From positions 2,284,501-2,348,500 of the forward strand of contig JAUEDM010000007.1 in NCBI GenBank assembly GCA_033439685.1: DNA of 64,000 bases, given 5' to 3'. Position 1 is the first letter of the stretch, and each line of letters opens with the position of its first letter. The translations under genes were made by a program, and so were the position numbers. The notes beneath the pieces were generated by a model, which was not told the origin of the DNA, searched no databases, and saw nothing but the letters and a program-made list of their open reading frames with translations. Shown here piece by piece: positions 57,040 through 64,000 of this stretch. The stretch is from Apodospora peruviana. Its lineage: Eukaryota > Ascomycota > Sordariomycetes > Sordariales > Lasiosphaeriaceae.

Positions 57040-58731
57040 TAGCCACTCGCTTCAAGTTGCCCGGTTTGAACAAAAGATGAAGTCCAAATATCCCAGGTAC
57101 TGTGAGTACCTGGCAGGTCTGCAGCTCGCCTCCGTGTTTTTTTTGTTTGTTCTCATGTCTTCAAGTTCAATACATCCTGCGGATTTATGAACAAAACCCA
57201 AAAGGCCGGCGTAGGGAGACCGTCCAGGGGCATCGAGGCAGCCCGTGACATGACGGCGGCACTGCCTGCCAGATGCCTTCCTTCTGCCTCGGGAATTGCC
57301 CATTGCACCTTCCATCCAATCCAGCAACCGAATTGCCATCATGGGAAAGCGCTTTCCCTTGTGATCGAACACACCGAAAAAAGCAGGGTTGGGACTTTGG
57401 GCGGAGCAGATTCTCCTCGAGTCAGGGCACCCCGAGGAATTCCACATTTTGTAAGATACATATTCCAGGCTGTGCTGTGCAGTGTCTCACTTCTCACCTG
57501 GTCACTAAGAAGGCATGAGTATTGCGGATATCCGTACTGACCAGAGACTAGCAATTATTTGTTCACGTTGCCGATTTCCACAAGGTATCATACTATCATT
57601 ATTGTATCTTGCCATCGAGTGTCCCGTCCGAGACCCCCACACTCGCTCACGTCGTACTGGAGGCTACTGTCGAGTTCGAAATCAGGGCGGGGGCGGGGTG
57701 TCTTACGATTCCTCCATCCCATCCCCCTCCATCATCTCACCGATCCACCACGCCCACCAACACGACGGGACGACTGCACCACCCCGACTTTGACAACTCG
57801 ACACAGTGCACACTAACCTGGAACCTACCCTCCTGTCGTTTTCTTTTCTGACCACAAGGCCTGGGGAACCTGACAGCCTAGCTGGAACTGGCCCCGAAAG
57901 TCCTATCGCCGCCCTGGTAAAAGCCCGGTTTGCTCGGCTGAGTCAAACCCCTGTCGACAGTCATCTTCCCAACGTCTGCGAGTAACAACTGGGAAAGCTC
58001 TAAAAGTCGCTAACAACCCCGCGTCAACTGCCCGGTTCTTGTCGTCCTCGCTTCCCATCTAGCGCACCTCCAGTACCATACTGATTACACGGAAGCTACC
58101 CGAACCCCTCAACCGCAAGACGACAAGGCGCTCTCCCTTACCCGGTGCAGGGACGTGATAACTTGGAAGTGAGGGAGTCAGGGTCTGGAGGAAACGGAAA
58201 GTTCATAAACACAGTTGATCTCTTCTGGTCATCGACTCGAAGTTACCGTAGCATGGGATTGCAGATATAGTGTACGACACGATTTATTACAATACGGTAC
58301 CATACGGACCCTGCAGCAATACCACCAAGAACTGATACTGGCAGCGGACACGGGCAGCACGGGCAGCAACCTGGAAAACGCTCGGCTCGCCTCATTCATA
58401 CATCCCGCCGCCCTCCGCCATCTCCCCTCTTTTCCGCATTGTCCTGCTATCTGACCATACCGTATCAACGTCCACCTTGAGGAGCTTGGAATAGCTTCCT
58501 TTTGTTGTGTCTGTTGAACTCGGATCCAGCTGCTTGATCTGCCTTCGCGGCGACGACTTGTTCTTGGCGGCCGCTTCACCTCTGCCTTCCCGGCTTTCCA
58601 ATTGACGACAGCTGGCCCGCGTGCCCCTCTCAAATTTGCGCTGAGGAATCGGGGCACCCCTCCACCGCCCAAATTCCCCTCCAAAAGCGAAGACCTTCCT
58701 TGCCCTCAACTCTCTCCGACGTAAAAAAACA
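57040..58731. other. Long upstream region / probable leader of the CCCH gene
   Basis: Pyrimidine- and CA-rich sequence from about 57650 to 58731 with no open gene, typical of a long fungal promoter and 5' untranslated leader. Conserved Lee1-like regulators often have long leaders (general knowledge). No uORF was judged supported. Confidence 0.45.
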
Positions 58732-60928
58732 ATGCCGTCGCCCAATCCGCCCGAGTATCGCCACATGCGAACCGGCAGCCTCAACATCCCACCGCAAAAC
58801 GGCCACTCGAATGGAATGATGAGCCCAATGGGTGGCGCTCAGAGATTTGACGGGCCGAGGAGCCCGACGAGTGAGTTCTTGCACAAATCCGAACGCGACG
58901 CCGCCGGGCATTTCTTTCATCTGGCCCGGATCGGAGGAAGCTCGCCGGTTGCACCGGACACTTTGCGATGAGTATCGCGCATATCGGACCACAATCGCCA
59001 GCGCCGGTGTCGATACTGATGCTAACTTGGTGGCTTCTTCTCTGCAACAGACACATCCCACGTTCCCTGCAAGTTCTTCAAACAGGGAGCCTGTCAAGCC
59101 GGGGCTGCCTGTCCCTTCAGTCACGACGCCGCGGTCGAGAATGTCTGCAAGTACTTCGCAAAGGTACGTGGCTACAAATGGCCCGAGGTCGCCCTGCTGC
59201 ACTGTCGCACGGCTGGAGAGAGGCAAGATAGCTCGAGTAACGCTGTGCTAACCACTTGTGCCACCCGACGCGTAGGGCAACTGCAAATTCGGCCCAAAAT
59301 GCGCCAACATCCACGTGCTGCCCGACGGTCGTCGCATTAACTATGGCAAGAACGGTGTGACGATAGGAGGACCAGCTGTTGCCCTAGGAACCCGCGTGAA
59401 TCCCACAACCTACCACCAGCCATCCAACAGCGCCTTGACGACCTCGTTCATGCGTGCCGAAGCCGTCGGTCCCTACAGTGCTACAAGCCCATATTCCCTC
59501 CAGGATGACCACCAGCTGGGACGCCGCCCTAGCATGGAAAACGGGCTCCCGACCATCGATACCACCTACACCTCGAACCCCACATCGGTATACGGCTCTC
59601 CTCGGGACGACGAAGCGAGTCGGTTTGGGATGGGACTGTCCCCTATGAATTTCAAGGGCCTCTCGGTCCTGGACGCACCACTCCCGGCGTCGTTTGACAG
59701 TAATGGAATATCTCATGCCGCCCGGTGCGGCCCATGGGCATCCTCGGTGCCATCCAAGTTCGGCCTTGAGTCCCCTTCGACCTCGCTCAGTGCCGCCAAG
59801 GACAATCGGACGTCGGAAACTTTGAAGCTCCTTCATACCTCAGCATTTGGCAGCAGCGATCACCTCTCGCCCTCGCCATTCGGCGCAGTCGAGATCAACG
59901 GATTCGGGAGTAGCCCACCCACCGGCTCGCCCGCCCACGCCTCAGCTCTAGGCGGCGAGGAGTACTTCGGAAAGCGGGCCATGCATAGTTCACTGCGGTA
60001 CGCTGCCAAGCCACGCCTGATGAGCAGCAGTGCTCCCAAGATTGATCGGGACTGGGACCCTGGTTTCTTATTCGAGGAAGACTATGTTCCCGGTGCTCTA
60101 GCGAATGAGGTGCTCACGCCAGCTGAGAAGGCCAGGAGAGGGTCCGCGACAAACACCCTGCGTGCCGGGGATATGGACGGCATTACCGAGTCAGCCCCGG
60201 TCTCTACAAAGTTCGGCAGCCCTGTCACAGGTGCGAGCCCTAGCCGCTGGGGCCCAATGTTCCAAAGACAGAAGGAAGAGGACGCACTGGACATAAACAA
60301 CGGAAGTTATGGTGCAGGGTCCAGTCGGTCTTTTAAGCACGCATCCGCCTTTGGCCATGTTGGTAGCCCATTGCGGAATTCGAGTCTGGCAAACGGGATC
60401 ACAGCGGAACTGAACGGCGGTTTGAGCAATGGCAGACCTGGCCCTGGGAGCCGACAGGATAGTGGTAGCGAGTCTCTCGCAGGCCTCACGCAGCAACTGC
60501 AGTGGGCACGGATTGGTGACGAGGGTTCCGCCAGCTCTAGCCCTCACCTTCGCCCCAGTGCATCGTCCCGGAACCCAAGCATGACTGGTTTGGGTTCCAT
60601 TGGCGCAGGCATCATTGGCAAGGAGCGTGAGAAGGAGCGTGGGCTTGAGCGACATGTCAGCAGCGGCTCAATTGGCTCAAGCGTCACGGGACGGTTCAAC
60701 GCCATCGACGAAGAGGATCCCGCATTCGTCTTTAACATGGAGGAGGAGGATGATGCCCAAATGAGAGCACGGAAGCGGGCCTCTGGCGGTCAGATTGGCG
60801 CAGCCAGCCCGCTGAGCTCCGGATGGAGCTATGCGGCAGCCGTGGCGAGCGACAGAAGTCCTAATGCTGTAAACAGCAACGCCACCCGTAACGGAGGCGG
60901 TGCTGTCGAGACTGTTGGTGGCAGGTAA
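58732..60928 (+). CDS. CCCH zinc-finger protein, Lee1-like
   Basis: Three exons (58732-58870, 59051-59163 and 59276-60928) join in frame to 634 aa. Two tandem CCCH fingers of form C-x7-C-x5-C-x3-H lie at residues 53-71 (CKFFKQGAC start) and 79-97 (CKYFAKGNC start), and the second intron cuts finger 2. CCCH pairs like this bind RNA, and the architecture (N-terminal finger pair plus a long Ser/Gly/Asn-rich tail) matches the yeast/filamentous Lee1 group. The tail has conserved-looking islands: RDWDPGFLFEEDYVPGALANE, GLTQQLQWARIG, and DPAFVFNMEEEDD followed by WSYAAAVASDRSP near the C terminus. Role: probable post-transcriptional regulator, nuclear or cytosolic. Introns 1 (180 nt) and 2 (112 nt) are longer than most here. 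Confidence 0.88.
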
Positions 60929-61800
60929 AGACATTCTAGCTGGGCGCCTACGATGAGAAGGCGAGAAGAAAGACTGCAACTGCAGCAACCAAGCGGACAC
61001 TGCATATATCAACGGTCGTTGGTCAGGCGTGTTTCGGTCGTCACTATGTCAAACATTGTACACATCTGGGTAAATCTCAGCTGGCTTTCGAGTGCTTTGC
61101 TTTATCGCCACTGGATTTGGTCAGCAACAATCCAATCCATATACAAAGCGGGTATTTACGTTCATTGCTCGTGCGCCACCTCAACTCAACCTCATTTCAT
61201 TTCGCGATTTCATCTGGGATGGACCACTAGGATAATAGCTGGCGAGAGCACTCTTCTTTCTTTGCTTCATGATCTTCGGTACACGAGCAGCATACTACAC
61301 AGCGGAGCTGGCAGGTCTCAACCTACTAGACCAAAAAACTGGGGCAATCAAAAGATGGCAGCGGGTGTTTTCACATTTCTTTCTTTTCGCTTCCTCAACT
61401 CTATAATGGCATTCTTGGGACGGAACGGGTATACTACTATTGTTTCGGCGGGGCAGGGAATTTGGATCGGAAAAGAAAATGGGCAGAGGTTGATGCTTAC
61501 GGCGGTGGCCAGGTTGGGGCTGGTTCGGGTTTGGTGTCAGGGTTCTTGTTTTAATTTAATGGTAACAATTGCACGTGGAACGATACAAAGAAAGAGTACT
61601 GTCAAATCTTGCTTCACTTGCAGTATCTGCTCGGGTTGTTTGATGACAGCCTAACTATGCCTATGTGCTATCTACCATATAGAGTACCATTGTATATCTG
61701 TATTTGGGAACCATCTTGTGGGATGCTTTATGGCTGTTTTAAGACCTAAACGAAAAGAATGAATCAAGTTGTTTTTCCTTCTAGGAATAATTACGATAAC
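60929..61800. other. Intergenic, 3' flank of the CCCH gene
   Basis: No supported gene. A 233-aa open frame from 60953 has no domain or coding-like composition. Probably 3' untranslated sequence followed by non-coding DNA. Confidence 0.5.
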
Positions 61801-62150
61801 TAGCACGTTCCCCTTGCTCTGCTGATCTGCCTGCCTTTCATATGGAAGTAGAATTTGACTCGGTCTGTCTGGGTACCAACCGACAGAGTAAAAAAGTTGA
61901 TAAAGGCAGCCATCGTTACAGTGTAACGGGAGGGAGCATGCTGCGATAGTGAGTTGGTGGCAAATCACCGAGTGTAGTCGAGGTAAGTAAGGTAACAGAG
62001 TTTGATGAACAGACAACTGAATGTAATCTGTTGAGCCTTTTATCAACAGGCGTTTCTTCACCGAGTTGGCGATGTCGTAAGTATACCTTCTTTCCATTCG
62101 TCAAGTGCCGGTATGGTTGGTGAACAGGCAATTACTAGGTTTGAAGACTC
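61801..62150 (-). repeat. Inverted repeat arm A (transposable-element remnant)
   Basis: Read on the minus strand from about 62150 to 61801, this segment aligns with plus-strand 63595-63920 at roughly 80 percent identity by eye, with small indels. Shared anchor words include GTATAC flanked by GAC-ATC, CCAACTCGGTGAAGAAA, CATTCAGTTGTCTGT and AGGCAGGCAGATCAG. It has no intact coding sequence. See arm B. Confidence 0.75.
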
Positions 62151-63594
62151 TCATACAGCCACGCATCATTAATCTGTTCACTTGTTTGGCATGTGATTTC
62201 TGCCGTGTGGTGTTTACATGACGGAGGTCACCAGCAAGGGGGGGTCTCTGGGTGGCTTGGCCGACACTGCGGGAAGGATGAGTGAGGGCCAAGGCTGTGA
62301 CCCAGCGGCGCTGAGAGAAAAGCTCAGCCGCATGAATCCGGGCTCTGATTTCGTTTGTGTCCCTTACTTTTTTCTTGCTTCCAGCCTGCCTATTTTTTGA
62401 AGGATGATTGGGCACCAAAGGTAATTGATCCGCCCTTGAGGAGCTGAGGCGAAGAGAGGAGACCGCAACCCGAGACCAGGCCCAGGTGGGTAAACAGGCA
62501 GCAGACCGAACTTCTCTCAGCCCCCCCCCCCCCCCCCCCCACAAAAAAAAAACTTATTCCTCTCTGGAGTGTGCAGAGAACTGTCACTACCCTAGTCACA
62601 CCGATGTGGCTTCACTTGTTGGCGGTGGTCGTCGCGTTGGCCGCGCACACATGGAAGTAAGTACAAGACCAGGCCAAGCTGTTGAGGCGCAGTTACAAAT
62701 GTTTGTACGCGGCCGTGAAAGATCTCCAATTGGATGACTTGGTAATTAGCAACTGAAACAAACTGTCTGCCTTATACCGACCCGGGACCCCGGAAAGATG
62801 AGGACTTATCTCGGGCAGCCGGGGCAGGGTTGTGACAGGTGCCTTCAACCCTCCCCTACTGTACATCTAATATCCAGCCAGGCTGTAGTATTAACTGTGA
62901 TTGAATGTAATCTTCGGTACCGAGTCAAAGTATAGACGTTCGGAACTTGATATCCTTTCCCGCGTTGCTGGCGGGCGCAGCAACTTGAAGTGTCACTTCA
63001 ATGTTATGCTTGTAAGACTGGATTTACTTTCTCGGTTTTATCGTTTCGTCTTGAATGATTAGAATTAACTGTCTGTAAGACTCGTAAATCTCAGTGCGTG
63101 ATTGTATGATTCCGTCTACCTTCTATCACTGGTAATCATTGGCTCGTAATTCCACGCGCACTGGAAGGACAAAACAAACAGTCCAAGGCTTTGATTTTCA
63201 TCCCCAACACACCAAGGTACGTACCCGACAGTTTCGCCGAGAGAATAGACAAATCGTTTAAAGATACCTTCAAAATACATATATGATGTATTTCACTCCG
63301 CTCGACACTTGCCAACATCTAGGTCTGACGCACGACATTTTCCACACGTAGCCGATAAAATAACAGCAAGTCCCGGGCTGATACTACTCGTTTCGGGCAG
63401 CCTAATTTGATATTTCGTAAGGAAAAGGGGGTGGCTACTGGTGACGCAAGGCAGGAACTCAGTGACTCACACTACTTCCACACACACACCCTCAACAATG
63501 CGAAACCTGCACCGTATTTCCCTTCGGAGGCGGCACGGCTTTACAAACTCTACCTTGTACTTAGGGGTTTGCCTGGTGCTAGCCACCTTTGACA
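62151..63594. other. Spacer between inverted repeat arms, with a C20 tract
   Basis: About 1.4 kb without a supported gene. A run of 20 C (62521-62540) followed by ten A-rich bases lies in it. The spacer could be the interior of a defective element or unrelated DNA between two separate insertions. Confidence 0.5.
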
Positions 63595-63925
63595 GAGTCT
63601 TCAGACCTAGGGATTCCCTGTTCACCAGCCAACCATACCGGTGCCTGAAGAACGGAAAGAACGTATACGACATCACCAACTCGGTGAAGAAATGCCTGTT
63701 GAGGAAAGGCTCAACACACCACATTCAGTTGTCTGTTTATCAGAATCACTCTGTTGCCTTGCCAGCTCTTACACTACACTCGGTGGTTCGCCACCAACTC
63801 GCACCCCGTAGTTCTGTATCAATGGCTGTCTGTGTACGCTCCTTCACTCACTTGGTTGGCACCTAGCCAAACTCCACCTTTATGCGAAGGCAGGCAGATC
63901 AGAAGAGCAAGGGTAACCTTCCAAG
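63595..63925 (+). repeat. Inverted repeat arm B (transposable-element remnant)
   Basis: Plus-strand copy of the arm A sequence, beginning near GAGTCTTCAGACCTAG and still recognisable at GGCAGGCAGATCAGAAGAGCAAGGG. It may continue beyond the window. Differences from arm A include many C/T and G/A transitions, so repeat-induced point mutation or plain age are both possible. Confidence 0.75.
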
Positions 63926-64000
63926 AACGTAGCCATCCTTTATCTAATGGGGCAAAAGAAGTCAGTCAGGACAACCATCTAAGAGAAAGTGGTAAGTAAC

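Noticed and set aside
63441..63866. 141-aa open frame in the right repeat arm
   Set aside because: The same sequence in arm A is full of indels and stops in that frame, so it is not maintained as coding.

Overview
The window reads as nuclear DNA of a filamentous ascomycete (Pezizomycotina, most likely Sordariomycetes). The evidence is short GT-AG introns of about 45-110 nt with CTRAY branch points, monocistronic genes on both strands, and typical fungal families: caleosin, DUF3176 and DUF7703-like membrane proteins, ankyrin/CorA-like proteins, a NACHT-type STAND NTPase, a Pth11-like rhodopsin-domain protein and a Lee1-like CCCH zinc-finger protein. No rRNA, tRNA, CRISPR or bacterial-type operon was seen. 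All exon structures were worked out by eye from splice sites and reading-frame continuity.

Layout. 1-12 kb: secreted amidohydrolase (+), caleosin (-, five exons), single-pass membrane protein (+), 996-aa ankyrin/CorA-like protein (-, seven exons), a decayed coding relic, and an NmrA-like NAD(P)-binding protein with a hydrophobic N terminus (-). 12.6-15.6 kb: a doubtful membrane-protein locus (-), then the most striking gene of the window. That gene (+, 14062-15592) has nine exons, each encoding one Cys/His module, and all eight introns are phase 1 and split the codon of the same module-final histidine. 15.9-26.8 kb: DUF924-like protein (-), M6-type metalloprotease (+), a double CxCGH protein with an Asp-rich tail whose start codon lies in a 13-bp minisatellite (-), a GPI-anchored-type surface protein (-), a DUF3176 protein (-) and a DUF7703-like membrane protein (-).

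28-35 kb: mannitol dehydrogenase-like SDR (-), a 667-aa Cys-rich protein (+), a frameshifted relic, and a secreted Ser/Thr-rich protein with a C-terminal carbohydrate-binding-like module (+). 36-43 kb: a NACHT-type STAND protein with a tiny last exon that adds a transmembrane tail (+), a seven-TM protein (-), and a gene with a related STAND-type N-terminal domain that looks frameshifted (+). 43-51.4 kb: BAHD-like acyltransferase (-), Pth11-like receptor (+), NAD-dependent epimerase/reductase-like protein (+) and MFS sugar transporter (+).

51.4-58.7 kb is gene-poor apart from a possible F-box/LRR-like remnant. It is followed by the CCCH zinc-finger gene (58732-60928). The right end (61.8-64 kb) carries two inverted, diverged copies of a repeat flanking a poly-C/A-rich spacer, probably remnants of a transposable element. 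Several relics with single frameshifts or stops suggest ongoing decay of duplicated or mobile sequences.
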